From: Palaemon carinicauda
Lineage: Eukaryota > Arthropoda > Malacostraca > Decapoda > Palaemonidae
NCBI RefSeq assembly: GCF_036898095.1
Contig: NC_090726.1
Coordinates: forward strand, 34,677,659 to 34,741,658
Length of the DNA: 64,000 nt
Reading direction: 5' to 3'
Shown here: piece after piece, positions 1-14,350 of the stretch
Numbering within the stretch: the stretch's first letter is position 1
Layout: each line of letters begins with the position of its first letter
Made by a program: the position numbers and the translations under genes
Notes under the pieces: model-generated
Seen by the model: the letters and a program-made list of their open reading frames with translations, nothing else
The model's database searches: none
Told to the model about the DNA's origin: nothing

Positions 1-455
1 AGAGATTAGGGGCATTTTCTATTTTGGTAAACTCCTCCTTTATAGATTCAAAGCAGTATACTTTAAGTGCCCCAAGGTACATAGAGGGAAAAAAACGTAA
101 TACTTTATATTTTTAGAGGGGCCTGATTATGAATATTTAAATGCTAAGTTATTTGTTGGTTTTCTATATATGGAAAATTGAAATTTATCCGCTTTTCTGA
201 CAATCATAACGTGTAAAACAGGATATTGTTATTCCCTTCTTTTTCTATAATAGATTTATTTCTACAATACCCAGTACATCATCAAGATTACATATGGCAA
301 ACAATTTGGGAGGACCAAATTGAGGATATTAATCCACTCGCTAAAAGATCATTATGTAATGTTTTTTCTTTAATGATTAATGTTCATTATAACTGGATAT
401 CTAAATTTTTAGGGCTAATTAAAATAATTAACACACATTCCTCAGTATTTATTTC
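1..455. other. AT-rich, nothing recognised
   Basis: Unique-looking AT-rich DNA. The only open frame of note (226-507, +) runs into the antisense end of the adjacent LINE and has no recognisable protein signature. Confidence 0.5.
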
Positions 456-2096
456 ATCATCATCATCATTTCCTCCTACGTCTATTGACGCAAAGGGCCT
501 CGGTTAGATTTCGCCAGACTTATCTGTCTTGAGCTTTTAAATCAGTATTTCTCCATTCATCATCTCCTACTTCACGTATCATAGTTCTCAGCCATGTAGG
601 CCTGGGTCTTCCACCTCTTTTAGTGCCTTGTGAAGCCTAGTTGAAATTTTGGTGAACGACTCTCCCTCGGGGAGTGCGAAGAGCATGCCCAAACCATATT
701 CATCTACCCCTCACCATTTTTTCATCCACATATGACACTCGAGTAATCTCTCTTATAGTTTCATTTCTAATCCTGTCCTGCCACTTAATTCCCAATATTT
801 TTCTGAGGGCTTTTTTCTCAAATCTACAAAATCTGTTGGATATTCTTCCATTGTCATACCATAACTCATGTCCATACAGTAACACCGATCTCACTAAACT
901 GATATATAGCCAGATTTTTATGTGAAATTTCAGGCGATTTGGTTTCCAAATTTTACTTAACCTAGTCATTGTCTGATTTTCCTTTTTCAATCTTTCATTA
1001 AACTCAAATTCTAAAGACCCTGTATTAGAGATCATAGTTCCTAAATACTTAAATGATTCTACCTCATTAATCCTTTCTCTTTCTAATGATATTTCATCCT
1101 CCATTGCATATTCCGTTCTCATCATCTCCGTCTTTCTTCTATTTATCTCGTACCCAGCCTCATGTGATATTTCATGCATTCTGGTAAGCAAGCTTTGCAA
1201 GTATTGAGGCATTTTGCTAATAAGGACAGCGTCATCAGCATACTCTAGGTCTGCTAATATCCTGTTATTTATCCAGTCCAATCCTTCTCCGCCATCTCCA
1301 GCTGTTCTATATGTATTACAGAATCCATGAGGAGGATAAACAACATAGGTGACAATACATTCCCTTGGAGTACTACGCTGTTCATTGGAAATTCATTTGA
1401 TAGGACTCCATTAACATTAACTTTGCACTTGTTATGCTCATGAAGAGACTTAATCAAATAACGCAGGACTCTCCACAAAATTGGCCAGGGTACACTATCA
1501 AAGACTTTTTCATAATCCACAAATGCCATCAAAAGTGGATGCCTATATTCTACACAATGCTGCAGCACATATATTAAAATGAAAATTTGGTTAGTGCAAC
1601 TTCGACCTTTTCTAAATCATGCTTGTTCATCTATCAGCTTTTCATCAGTCTTTCTCTCTAGTCTCTAGAATGAGTTACTATAATATATAAATGTCCATGA
1701 CAATTGACGTAACTGGATGCCTCTGTAATTATTGCAATCAGTCAGTATTTTTTTTTTCACCTAGCCTCCTAGCTCCCATTCATCAGGTTTTGCCTCTTCA
1801 CGCCACATTCTACAAAATAATCTTGTAAGTATTCAGGGAGTCGTTTCATTTTTGCCTAATATCATGTCAGCAGTTATTCCATCGTATCCGGGGGCTTTCC
1901 ATCACTTGAGGTTTTTAAGAATAGTTTCGACTTCAAACACACTGAATTCATTCATGAGCACATCCATATCAAGGTCATCCTCAGCTTCAGGTATATATCA
2001 GTCAAATTATTCCCTTCGAATCTCCCTTTCATGACCTCACTAAAGTGTTCCATCCAACGTAGCCTTTCTTCTTTTCTACTGTTTTAACTGATCCAT
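456..2096 (-). mobile_element. LINE family A, copy 1: 5'-truncated RT fragment
   Basis: Reads on the minus strand. The 3' end is a short (TGA)n tail (plus strand atc repeats near 456-470). Minus-strand frames give RT motifs in order: FVDYEKVFDS (palm motif A), VVLQGNVLSPMLF (motif B) and EYADDAVL (motif C, YADD at 1231-1242), then NRRKTEMM, SFKYLGTMISNTGS and SVLLYGHELW. The frame changes between about 1281 and 1320, and the region 1570-2090 is broken by many stops. It aligns by eye with the reverse complement of 19640-21258. The upstream endonuclease domain is missing, as expected for 5' truncation during target-primed reverse transcription. YADD is intact but the copy is dead. RTE-like by style; exact clade not certain. 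Confidence 0.88.
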
Positions 2097-2707
2097 GTTC
2101 TCATATTTCATGAATTAGAATGGTCTGGAAATATTAATTCCCAACGTCAATTTTACTTATTGGGTTATCGGTTTGTCTACTATTAGTACGGAAAACAAAT
2201 GGTGGTTTGTTTCAAGCATGATCAAGTGCAGAAATAATAAACTGTATCCACTGAGATTGTTTAGATATTCCAACGTATTAGCTATGTGTTCTAAGGGTCA
2301 TGCAGTTGTGTGATTTCCCAAGATAGAAGATGTGTGGCATATTGACGAAACAGTCAAGCGATTTCTTGACGATGCCATTGCATGACATGATGATGAAGCA
2401 ATTTTCCGTGTTCAGATGAGGAAACTCTTAGATCACGTTAGTAAAGCCGTCATGACATATTCCGACCTGTCTGTTGTGGGACTCTTTGAAGGGACACGGT
2501 TCTGCTTTTGCAGGTTTGGGGGTTTTGGGTATTTTGCTGTTTTAAAGGAATTAGTTTTACATATTATGTCGTATTCTTTTCGAAAATATTAGCAATAGTT
2601 ATCGTTTTCTTGTAATTACACATCTTGAGACGACCTCAGTAAAACTTTTGATTGAAGTCGAAGTATATTATTAGATGATATAGCTATAAAGAAATTACAT
2701 AGTTTAA
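2097..2707. other. AT-rich, nothing recognised
   Basis: No open frame, repeat or RNA signature stands out between the 5' truncation point of the LINE and the SINE. Confidence 0.4.
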
Positions 2708-3021
2708 AAGTCGCTCATGATTGCAGAGGCTAGGGACAGTGACATTGCCCTAGTACGTAGAACAATGCCCTTGAGACTGACCATATATTATATGATCAGA
2801 GCCCAAGCCTCCTCTCCACCCAAGCTAGGACCATGGAGGGCCAGGCAGTGGCTGCTGATGATTCAGCAGATAGACCTATAGGCTCCCCCAAACCCCACAA
2901 CCTTAGCTCACAAGGATGGTAAGGTTGCAGACACTAATGGAACTAACGAGTCTAAGCGGGACTCGAACCCCCGACTGGGAAACACCAGGCAGAGACGTTA
3001 CCGATCAGGCCACAGCAACCC
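2708..3021 (-). mobile_element. tRNA-derived SINE, copy 1
   Basis: Minus-strand head begins near 3021. It holds a Pol III A box TGGCCTGATCGG (complement of 3001-3012) and a B box GTTCGAGTCC (complement of 2959-2968), about 43 nt apart, the spacing seen in tRNAs. The roughly 250-bp body matches 9376-9697 closely and both copies stop at the same point (gtcgctcatga on the plus strand). Paired copies with shared ends plus Pol III boxes support a tRNA-derived SINE rather than a tRNA gene. No convincing target-site duplication was found by eye. Confidence 0.8.
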
Positions 3022-3430
3022 TTATGTTATGTTGTGAGTTGGGTAGTCACTTCTTGATGAACTAACATCGATGAACGCAAAAAGCGTCTTAGCCAGTATG
3101 CAGTTGCATGATACAGTAAGTTACGTGTTATTTGTGAGCATAATTACATGACTTGCTAACGAATTTATTTGATATTAGTATCATGGTCTCTCGGATCCTG
3201 ACGCTTTCTACCATGCAATTTTTAATCTTACTTGTCCTTGCACAGAATGATAATTATCCTTCCACTGATTAATCAGACATAATCAGTGTGAAAGGTGTGT
3301 ATGTTCAGACTTATTTTAATTACATTAGAAAATTTTTTTACCGAACTAAAAACTGACACACTACTTTTCAATTACTTGGCTGTTTTACTTAATATCTTGT
3401 GAATGATATATCTTTCACATTGATAAATTA
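3022..3430. other. AT-rich, nothing recognised
   Basis: Unique-looking AT-rich DNA between the SINE and the first microsatellite. Confidence 0.4.
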
Positions 3431-3431
3431 A

Positions 3432-3480
<49 letters not shown>
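3431..3480. repeat. (AT)n(TG)n microsatellite
   Basis: About ten AT units followed by about twelve TG units. Confidence 0.95.
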
Positions 3481-3483
<3 letters not shown>

Positions 3484-3565
3484 TAAACTAACAAAGATAT
3501 AAAATGCTGCGACCCAAGATGCCTTTAACACAAGATAGGAAGCATGACCAGGAAAGGTATTACCA

Positions 3566-3751
3566 GTAGATAAATGTGTGTTTCAGATGTTCCTGTTTGG
3601 TGGTTTTCCATTCATCAGCGTGAGAGGAATGGGCGGATAAGGAACTATCGGCTTTGACCACCGGGAACACTGCCCTGACAAATGGACTCCCCAATTCTAC
3701 AAACACTTGTCGTTTCCAACCCGTAGATCCTGAGATAGTGATGGTCATGGC
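3566..3751 (-). CDS. Candidate internal exon, unrecognised protein
   Basis: On the minus strand a 62-codon open stretch (MTITISGSTGWKRQ... to ...HTFIYW) lies in a GC-richer patch inside AT-rich DNA. Just upstream is a plausible acceptor (CATTTTATTTTAG immediately before CCATGACC). At the far end TG|GTAATA could be a weak donor. Composition and the acceptor are the only support: I recognise no domain, no flanking exon is visible, and the ATG need not be a translation start. A chance open frame is a real alternative. Confidence 0.25.
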
Positions 3752-4626
<875 letters not shown>

Positions 4627-5745
4627 ATAGAAGTGGACACTCAACAACTGCTCATATCCATGTAATTAACCTGCAAATAGAAAAATCAGCAGAGTATGAC
4701 AAACCACTATGTATGACATTCATAGGCTATGAAAAAGCTTCAGATTCTGTCAAGACATCAGCAGTAATGAAAGCCCTTAAAACAAGGAATAAAAGAATCG
4801 TATGTTAGAACACTTGAAGATATCTATACAGGAAGTACAGTTATTCCAAAACTACATAAAGATAGTTAGAACATTCAGATTGAGAAAGGAGTTAGGCAAC
4901 GAGACCCCATCTCTCCTAAATTATTTACATCAATGCTTATAAAAAGTTTTTAAAAATTTAGATTGTGTAAATGTAAAAATTGATATTAATGGGGAATACC
5001 TCAACAGCTTAAGATTTTCAAGTGACAGAGTTGCGTTTAGTGAATCATGGGAGGAATTGCAATAGATAATAGATTCGAATAAAACAGAAATTTAGATCTT
5101 GTTCAATGAAAACGTAGAGAGACAACAAATAGGAGTTATGGATGAGACTAAAGATTGTTAATGTATTTACATACTTCGAACAGACTGTAAGTGTTTCCCC
5201 AGAACACAAGACCGAAATTAAACGAACGATAAGCATAGGATAGAGAGCATTTGGAAAGCAAAATTGAGATTATGAAAAATAAAAATGACATTTTCTCTAA
5301 AAACAAAAGATATTTAATGAGATAGTACTACCAGTATTAACTTATGCATCAGAAACTTGGAGCTTTACTAAAGCCTTAGTACATGCTACTTACATCTCAA
5401 AGAGCCATGGAAAGAATAATGATGGGAATAACGCTATAAGACAGGAAAAGAGCAATATGGATAAGAGAGCAAACTAAAGTAGACGTTATTTTAAAATGTA
5501 AGAAAAACAAATGGACATGGCCAGGACATATAAAGATAATGGAAGACAATAAATGGACATTAAGAATAACCGAATGGGTCCCTAGAGATGGTAAAAGTAG
5601 CAATAGGAGGAAGAGAAGACCATGGATCGACAAACTAAGAAAGTTTGCGGGCCTGGACTGGCACAGAAACACTATAAACAGACGCAAGAGGAAGGACATA
5701 CCTGAGGCCTTTGTTCTGCAGTGGACTAGTAACGGCTGATGACGT
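4627..5745 (+). mobile_element. LINE family B (RTE-like), copy 1, decayed
   Basis: Starts directly after the AT microsatellite with [14 protein letters not shown], then [16 protein letters not shown] (motif A; the aspartate of the usual FIDYEKAFDSV is G), a GVRQRDPISPKLF-like motif B, and LRFSSDRVAF where the family has FADD. The C-terminal part reads DRKRAIWIREQTKV..., ITEWVPRDGKSS and [11 protein letters not shown], ending TGATGA. Stops and frameshifts occur throughout and the catalytic acids are lost in two motifs. The upstream endonuclease part is absent. Recognised as the RTE-type element whose protein normally ends ...FVLQWTDNG. It is a relic with no coding capacity. Confidence 0.85.
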
Positions 5746-6831
<1,086 letters not shown>

Positions 6832-7221
6832 GTGATAATGAGGAAACGATAAGCGGAAAATAATGGAACTGATAAATGACTGGCCAGACAATACTTTATT
6901 GGATCCTTCTCTCTGGTTACGGTTCATTTTCCCCATTGCCTACATACACACCGAATAGTATGGTGATAATGAGTAAACGATAAGCGGAATATAATGGACT
7001 GATAAATGACTGGCCAGGCAGTACTTTATTGGATCCTTCTCTCTGGTTACGGTTCATTTTCCCTTTGCCTACATACACACCGAATAGTATGGTGATAATG
7101 AGTAAACGATAAGCGGAATATAATGGAACTGATAAATGACTGGCCAGACAATACTTTATTGGATCCTTCTCTCTGGTTACGGTTCATTTTCCCTTTGCCT
7201 ACATACACACCGTATAATATG
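6832..7221. repeat. Three tandem ~130-bp units
   Basis: Units begin at about 6832, 6963 and 7092 (periods 131 and 129). Each contains the same ggatccttctctctggttac segment and ends near acacaccg(a/t)ata. The copies are nearly identical, so the triplication is recent. The third unit runs directly into the body of the family X element. Confidence 0.92.
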
Positions 7222-7705
7222 GCCTATTCTTTCCATATTCTCCTCTGTCCTCATACACCTGGCAATACAGGTTACTAAACAATTCTTCTTCTCTCAAGGG
7301 GTTAACTACTGCACTGTAATTGGCCAGTGGCCACTTTCCTCTTCGTAAGGGTAGAAGAGACTGTTTAGCTATGGTAAGCAGCTCTTCTAGGAGGACACTC
7401 CAAAATCAAACTATTGTCCTCTAGTCTCGAGTAGTGCCATAGCCTCTTTACCATGGCCTTCCACTGTCTCGGATTAGAGTTCTCATGCTTGAGGCTACAC
7501 TCGGGCACACTATTCTCTCTTATCTTCTTCCTCTTGTTTTGTTAAAGTTTTTATAGTTTATATAGAAAATATTTATTTTAATGTTACTGTTCTTAAAATA
7601 TTCTATTTTTCCTTGATTCCTTTCTTCACTTGTTTACTTTCCCTGTTGGAGCCCCTGGGCTTTTAGCATATCCTGCTTTTCCAACTAGGGTTGTAGCTGA
7701 GCAGG
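6832..7705 (+). mobile_element. Family X non-autonomous element, copy 1
   Basis: A non-coding repeat whose body (about 7222-7545) recurs inverted at 52592-52812 and, more diverged, at 60460-60745. Its last ~160 bp (about 7545-7705) match the 3' end of the family D LINE, and it ends in (AAT)n like that LINE. Sharing a LINE 3' end is the mark of SINE-type partners mobilised by that LINE. No clear B box was found, so Pol III origin is not shown. Confidence 0.75.
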
Positions 7706-7722
7706 TAATAATAATAATAATG

Positions 7723-7792
<70 letters not shown>
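7706..7792. repeat. (AAT)n tail microsatellite
   Basis: Long AAT array with one TGA interruption, forming the 3' tail of the family X element. Confidence 0.95.
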
Positions 7793-7794
<2 letters not shown>

Positions 7795-8197
7795 GATAAA
7801 TAAAAATCGTTAAGTAAGAGAGCCACAATACTCTGAAATGCGAACCTATCTAAAAAGAGAGATTGATGATGACCGTTACGATAAAAGGTTCACCGATTTC
7901 GATATTGAATTGCTGTCGTGCCCTTATCTAATGTGTATGGAACTTCTGGCATTTTAAAAGTTATTTTGTATCAAAATCCTTCATTTACTTTGTATCAAAA
8001 TCCTCCATTTACTTTGTATCCAAATCCTGCAAAGATTGTCATAGGATTCGGCCAAAAAGATAGAAGGTAGTTTTAAAACAAGGGATTAAAAAAATCTTCA
8101 TCTTTGACTGGTAATGTGTGAGATTCAAGTCCTGCCGTACTATATTTACATTGAATTTTTGTTGTATTGCTTCCATGGCTCCATAGATAAATTAAGC

Positions 8198-8200
<3 letters not shown>
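7793..8200. other. AT-rich with a short ~24-bp tandem repeat
   Basis: At about 7964-8029 the segment tttgtatcaaaatcctccat recurs nearly three times with a 24-bp period. Nothing else is recognised. Confidence 0.6.

Positions 8201-8260
<60 letters not shown>
8201..8260. repeat. (GA)n microsatellite
   Basis: Uninterrupted GA run of about 30 units. Confidence 0.95.
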
Positions 8261-8264
<4 letters not shown>

Positions 8265-8938
8265 AATAAAAATAATTTGAAAATAGGAAGAGATGACGTG
8301 ATTTAGCCAAACACTCTCAAAAGTCGATAATTCAGAATTTGCAAGACCTCAATTTCGGTTATTTTTATTTTTCCCTGTTTGGCTTAAAAAAAAATAGCGA
8401 TTGATATGCAATACCTTACGTTGATTACAGTGATAAAGTTTATTTTCTTTAATTTTATCAGTTTTGTGGTAAAGCTTGATACGAAAGTCAAATTTTAATA
8501 CAAATAGTTGTTTTACTGCCAATCGCTTTCATTAAGATTTGGTCTTATGTAACGGGAAAAACTTTCGATTATTTTAGCTTCCCTCACATCGAAATATCAC
8601 AAAATGTAATTGAAACTAATCACTCGAATTTCATAGGAATTAATATAATTTCCCTCTCTTTATGTGTCATATATTTATATATTTTAGTAGTTTTGTGGAA
8701 GTTTAGTCGTCCATAAGAATTGTATTTGTTTTACGTTAAAATTCTACGATAGAGAAAACTCCATACGAAAAACGAATCAACAAACAAAGAGGCAAAAATA
8801 TATTTTTACCATTGTAAATACGTTCCTTAATGACTGCATCTCCGCGCTACGCCACAGAAAATTCGCCATAAGGGTATTATGATCAATTGTTTAACTTGAG
8901 GAAGTGAAACACGGATTTATATACCTAAAGGATATGCT
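8261..8938. other. AT-rich, nothing recognised
   Basis: No supported gene, RNA or repeat. Confidence 0.4.
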
Positions 8939-8951
8939 ATTATTATTATTG

Positions 8952-9013
<62 letters not shown>

Positions 9014-9050
9014 ATTATTATTTATTTATTTATTTATTCATTATTATTAG
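8939..9050. repeat. (ATT)n microsatellite, LINE tail
   Basis: ATT array with TTTA interruptions at its right end. It is the (TAA)n tail of the family D fragment that follows on the minus strand. Confidence 0.92.
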
Positions 9051-9262
9051 CTAAGCTACAACCCTACTTGGAAAAACAACTTTCTATAAACCCAAGGGCT
9101 CCAACAGCGAAAAAAATACTCTATTGAGGAAAGAAAATAAGGAAAAAACAAAGTGCATAAGAAGCAGTTAGTAAATGACATAAAAGATTTTAAGATCAGT
9201 AACAATATTAAAATAGATATGTTATATATAAATTATGAAGAGACTTATATCAGCATCTTCAT
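9047..9262 (-). mobile_element. LINE family D 3'-end fragment
   Basis: Plus-strand text starting gctaagctacaaccctac is the antisense of the family D 3' UTR also seen at 15361, 29430, 31490, 39371 and in sense at 63000-63225. Only about 200 bp remain and no coding part. Confidence 0.85.
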
Positions 9263-9375
9263 TTGTGCGTGTATGATTTAGACGTATAAGCTCACAGAAA
9301 AATTGGATTTTCCCACTTGAGAGTTTATGGCTAAAAACTAGACAGAAGGGAATTATCCTAATAAAAGTTTATAAA

Positions 9376-9697
9376 GGTCGCTCATGAATGGCAGAGGCAA
9401 GGATCAGTGACATTGCCCTAGCAATCAGAACAATGCCCTAGAGACTAACCATATATTATTTGATTAGCGCCCAAGCCTCCTCTCCACCCAAGCTAGGACC
9501 AGGGAAGGCCAGGCAGTGGCTGCTGATGACTCAGCAGATAGACCTATAGGCTTCCCCAAAACCCCCCCCCCCAACCTTAGCTCATAAGGATGGTAAGGTT
9601 GCAGACACTAATAGCACTTACGAGTGTGAGCGGAACTCGAACCCCCGACCGGCAAACACCAGGCAGAGACGTTACCAATCAGGCCACAACAACCCCC
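9376..9697 (-). mobile_element. tRNA-derived SINE, copy 2
   Basis: Close match to 2708-3021 with the same ends. A box TGGCCTGATTGG (complement of 9675-9686) and B box GTTCGAGTTCC (complement of 9632-9642) lie about 43 nt apart. The copy carries a C-run of about ten near 9562 that copy 1 lacks. Confidence 0.8.
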
Positions 9698-11174
9698 ATT
9701 AGGTGATTTAATCAAGGTAAATTTCGTACCTATGAACCAACCATGTTTCTTCTGTAGAAATGGAATTCGGGTTGAAAGGATTTAATGGTTCCTTCTCCAT
9801 ATTATAAGCTCAACGTTTGTCCTAACAATGCGATGCTTATTCTCGAAATGGAATTTTTTTCACAACGGTATTTCACTTCTTAATGGTGAGATAAGAGGCA
9901 ATTGAAGAGAAATATGACTGTAACAGTACTGCTATCAGGTGGTCCTCTGTCATCTACTAATGCCAGTTTCTTTTTGTGGGTGTCTTGTGATGTAAAGTTA
10001 GTCTTTATTTTAGAATGCATATATCAGACTTTTCACAAATCTCTTATTCTCTTGTATTAGGCAGTCGTTCGTTTCAAAGTAATTGCTCGTCTGTACGAAA
10101 ATACTTGAGACCTACATATCGGTCTCTTCTTTACATGGGAATTTATTCTGGGACCTAGAGTTCTCTGATAATAAAACATTAAGTAGCTCAGTTATAGCTG
10201 TTGTCAATTTGTAAAGGGCATTTTTACGCTGAAATTCCGTAAAAGGTATATAATACGTATATTCAGATTGAGCTGATTTATTCTTAACTTGGAAAAAACT
10301 ATCTTATATATAGAGAATAGGACTATGAATATGTTAAATCGTTGCAAAGTTAATGAATAGCTGCACAAGAGTTCTTCCTTGTGACAGATTCTTACGGTAT
10401 TTCTAGTATCCATTGTTTTTCTTTAAAAATGATCAACGTACTACTGATGCTCTGATCTTGAATGCTGTAGTCCAACCAGAGAAACCAGTTTGTAATGAGA
10501 TAGTATTTATTATCAAATATGAATGTTACGATTGTGAGAGTTATTTCTTGTACATATAGAATAACAAATTATTTTAATTGTATAAAAGAAAATAAGGTAT
10601 ATTTTGAGTTATCTTAATGAGGGTTCACATAACTGAGGCATAAATGTAGTTACTGACTATGAAAAAAGACAACTTATGGCTGCTTGAAGCATTTTAACCT
10701 AAAACGCCTGCGTTTCAGATTCTATGATACCTATACAAGAGGCAACGTGCTTCTTTTGATGACTTGTTTATGTTCGGTGTTGTTGATTTTAAGACCTTTT
10801 TACAAAATGTACCCCCATCGCACAATGGCCTTCAGGAGGACAATATTTCTATGAACATGGTTTTGTAACTAAAAATAATACGCTCTCTTTACCTATCTCT
10901 ATCTCTCTTTCTTTGGGATTTTGAAAATAAAATAACGCAATAAGAGCTGTGCACGTAAGAGTAATAGAGAATCGAAATTCATATGTTTGTCAAAAAAATC
11001 ACTAAGGAAAAGCCAGCCATGAAACCGAAATTGTTACTCACCTGTTATGAATGTCATACATGTAACGCACAAGGTTCATGTTCCTTACCTTTGAATATGC
11101 TAGAATTGCATTTACCGCGTCCATTTACATTCCAAAGTCTCCGTGTTATAATAATTGAGACATATTGTCTATGT

Positions 11175-11175
<1 letters not shown>
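9698..11175. other. AT-rich, nothing recognised
   Basis: About 1.5 kb without repeats or a supported gene. The open frames at 10204-10413 (-) and 10983-11177 (+) have no recognisable features. Confidence 0.4.

Positions 11176-11241
<66 letters not shown>
11176..11241. repeat. (GA)n microsatellite
   Basis: About 33 GA units. Confidence 0.95.
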
Positions 11242-11242
<1 letters not shown>

Positions 11243-11533
11243 ATTTCGTAGCCACCTTCTAATGATTCCTCTTTGGTTTTCTTCTGTAACATAACTTTCT
11301 TTCCGAAGGGGTATGGTGCCATTAATTCAAGGTCAATGCCGCGTCCCTTCGGCCCTGAGCTGCACTCACTTTTTACCGTTCTATTATACCCCCTTTCTCG
11401 CTACCTTTCCTTCACTTTGCTGTCCAACTTCTTGACTTTTGCTTCGTAATGAAATTGTGAGGTTTACCACTAGTCGGAATTGAGCGCTGAATGGCCTCCT
11501 GGCCCCCAGTGTTAGGGCTCAAATCCAAAAGTC

Positions 11534-11536
<3 letters not shown>
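11242..11536. other. GC-richer spacer between two GA/CT arrays
   Basis: Nearly 300 bp of more balanced composition between a GA array and a CT array. GGATTTGAGCCC (complement of about 11513-11524) resembles a Pol III B box, but no matching A box was found, so a SINE is not called. Confidence 0.3.

Positions 11537-11604
<68 letters not shown>
11537..11604. repeat. (TC)n microsatellite
   Basis: About 34 TC units. Confidence 0.95.
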
Positions 11605-11606
<2 letters not shown>

Positions 11607-13009
11607 AAAAATTAGGTTGTTCCATATGCGTTCGCTTTTTTCGTAGACAGATATTTTCATAATTTTCGGTTTGTTATATTCATTAAGAGGTTAAAGTTTA
11701 CCCATGAATGTTACCACAATCATGATGTTAAATGTTTGTAACATATCAAGGTGATCATTCCAAAAAGTATTTTGGAAATCAAGTTTCTTACAAAATCATT
11801 TCCCATTTGTCTTATTTTAATTTCCTTTAAATTTATTTATGACGAGTCGATATCATCTGTAAAATCCTGATGAAATATAAATTATTAGAAGTATTCTTTA
11901 TATGTCGTTGCAAATGTTGGGAATGATTGCGCTTCAAGTATTGTGTTCAGTCGTTGTAGATTATTAGCTGAACATTTCATAAAATCTTCACTATGTTGCT
12001 ACTGTCATTACATGATGATGTAGGTGTTACATGTGTAGGTGTGTGTACCTGTATATCTTTGGTAAAGTGTTGTAGGTGGAAAGGATGTCAGATATATATA
12101 GAAAAAACATTAGGTGGAAATAGAGTTCATTGTCGATGTGCAATATAGAAGAAGAATTGAGCGACTCTCTGATCAGTGTGTCACAAGCAAGCTTGTTCGG
12201 GGACCTCCCATCCGTCTGAATAAATTAACACCTCTACACAGTCCCTATTTTTCTCCCTTCCAATGACTTCATCACATTCAGTATTTACCAAGTTAAAAAA
12301 AGGTAAAGTTCAGACGCCAGCATTACGTTTATCAAGTAAGTTTGCAGAAGATGAGATTTGATACTGAAAATCTAACAGTCCATTTAACACTGTCATATTT
12401 TAAGAAGTTCCGCGTTGGTTTAAAAGCAGTTTAGTTTAATAACAATGGGAAACCAGCCTTGAATTGCTTTTTTTCGTAATCATGGAATTTATCTTAGAGA
12501 TTATTAGAAATACTCGTACATTCATTTATAGCCTTATGTGCATTACTAATCTGTCATTTAACATTTGCATGTGATGCGAAGCATACAGAAAATTGTAGAG
12601 ATGTGGCCTACATACATAAAATGAGAGAAAAGGGTTCATGAAATGATTTATTTGGGTTTGATAAAGCCTTGATTGGCATCTGCAAAAAGTTAACCTCACG
12701 CAATCCCAGGTATAAAAAACAAAGTATAAAAAAAATATATATATATCATGATTGCTGGCAGATATTCACTCGCATGATTCCAAAACGAAACAGATCTGAA
12801 TATTTGGTTGAATATTTGAGAACTTGTGAATCAAAACCGGAGTCAGACACTTAGAGGAAAGCTGGGACGTTGAGTCTGGAATTGAGAAACCAAGTTTAGC
12901 TCAGCCTATACTTTATTCAGTGTGTTGAGACACTGAAGGCAATTACTCCTCATTCAAGACTTTCCAAAGGCATTATGATTTATCAATTATTCTCGACGCT
13001 TTTATACCT

Positions 13010-13010
<1 letters not shown>
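11605..13010. other. AT-rich, nothing recognised
   Basis: About 1.4 kb of AT-rich DNA without supported features. Confidence 0.4.

Positions 13011-13103
<93 letters not shown>
13011..13103. repeat. (CT)n microsatellite
   Basis: CT array with two CCT interruptions. Confidence 0.95.
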
Positions 13104-13309
13104 GTAAGCAAAAACTCTTTTCGAATATATCTATTTTTGTATGCTAATTCAGCTATTGTAATATTTTTAAAAGCTGAGTGATTAAGAAAATACTCTGTTA
13201 TCGCATAACTCATTTCAAAGATAAACTGAGATTAAAGGTGAAGATTCAATAATCATAGGACAAATGTAAAAAATAATGATACTAACTAAATAATAAAAAC
13301 TCTGAAGGA

Positions 13310-13680
13310 AAATATCGAAGAGGATGGTGACAGCAGGACATGACGCAGATGAAATATTAATGTCCCCAGAAACAGATACTAATCAGAGATATAAGATGAA
13401 GGTTTAGGAGAAAGGCTGATGATTAGGAAAAGAAGGAAAATTCAAATGGAAAAGTTATGTAGAGATAAAAAAAACGGGTATGAATAGATGGGTTGAAGAA
13501 GAGATAAGGATTTCTTATGAGAAAAGGGAGAATTGATAAAGTTATATGAACAAAAAGAAAATGAAAGAAACGGAGAGAGGCAGGGAATATGTAATAGGGA
13601 AGGAATAATTAATAAGACAGTGAAGAGTGGGAGAGGAGAAGGAAGAGAAAGAAATATATTATAACGTAGAAGAGCGGATG
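13310..13680. other. Purine-rich strand block
   Basis: The plus strand is strongly enriched in A and G over about 370 bp without being a simple tandem repeat. No gene is supported; the frame at 13627-13875 is a product of this composition. Confidence 0.5.
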
Positions 13681-14119
13681 TACAAGGAATTACGAAACAC
13701 GCAAAAGTATAAGAATTTTATGATGAGGAAAAGAGCAGAAAAACTAAGCATTGTTAAGTCAGCGTACCTCTGCATGAAATATCTTTTCAATCTACACCTT
13801 ATATTCTTCATCAACCAAATGAAATATTGCTTTTCCTCGCCTGAGTTCAATTTCAGTTGGATTTCAGATAGCTGATCAAATTGGAGTTTATTTGAAATGA
13901 TAGTCATCGTGTTGGGAATTTTTCATCTTTTCGTACCTATATAAAAACTCGCTACGTTCTCCACTAGTTTGTCGGACTTTCTTTTTCCAAAACTTTATTT
14001 TCCATGGAATTTATTTTGCTCTAACGGGTATGGAGTTTTTTTGGGGGGTTGACCCACAATCATGAATAGTTCTATAAATGCAACTACTTTTATGCCTATT
14101 AAAGTAGGTATGCAATCAT

Positions 14120-14350
<231 letters not shown>

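Noticed and set aside
2950..3021. tRNA gene on the minus strand
   Set aside because: A and B boxes are present but it is fused to a ~250-bp body repeated at 9376-9697; a SINE head, not a tRNA.
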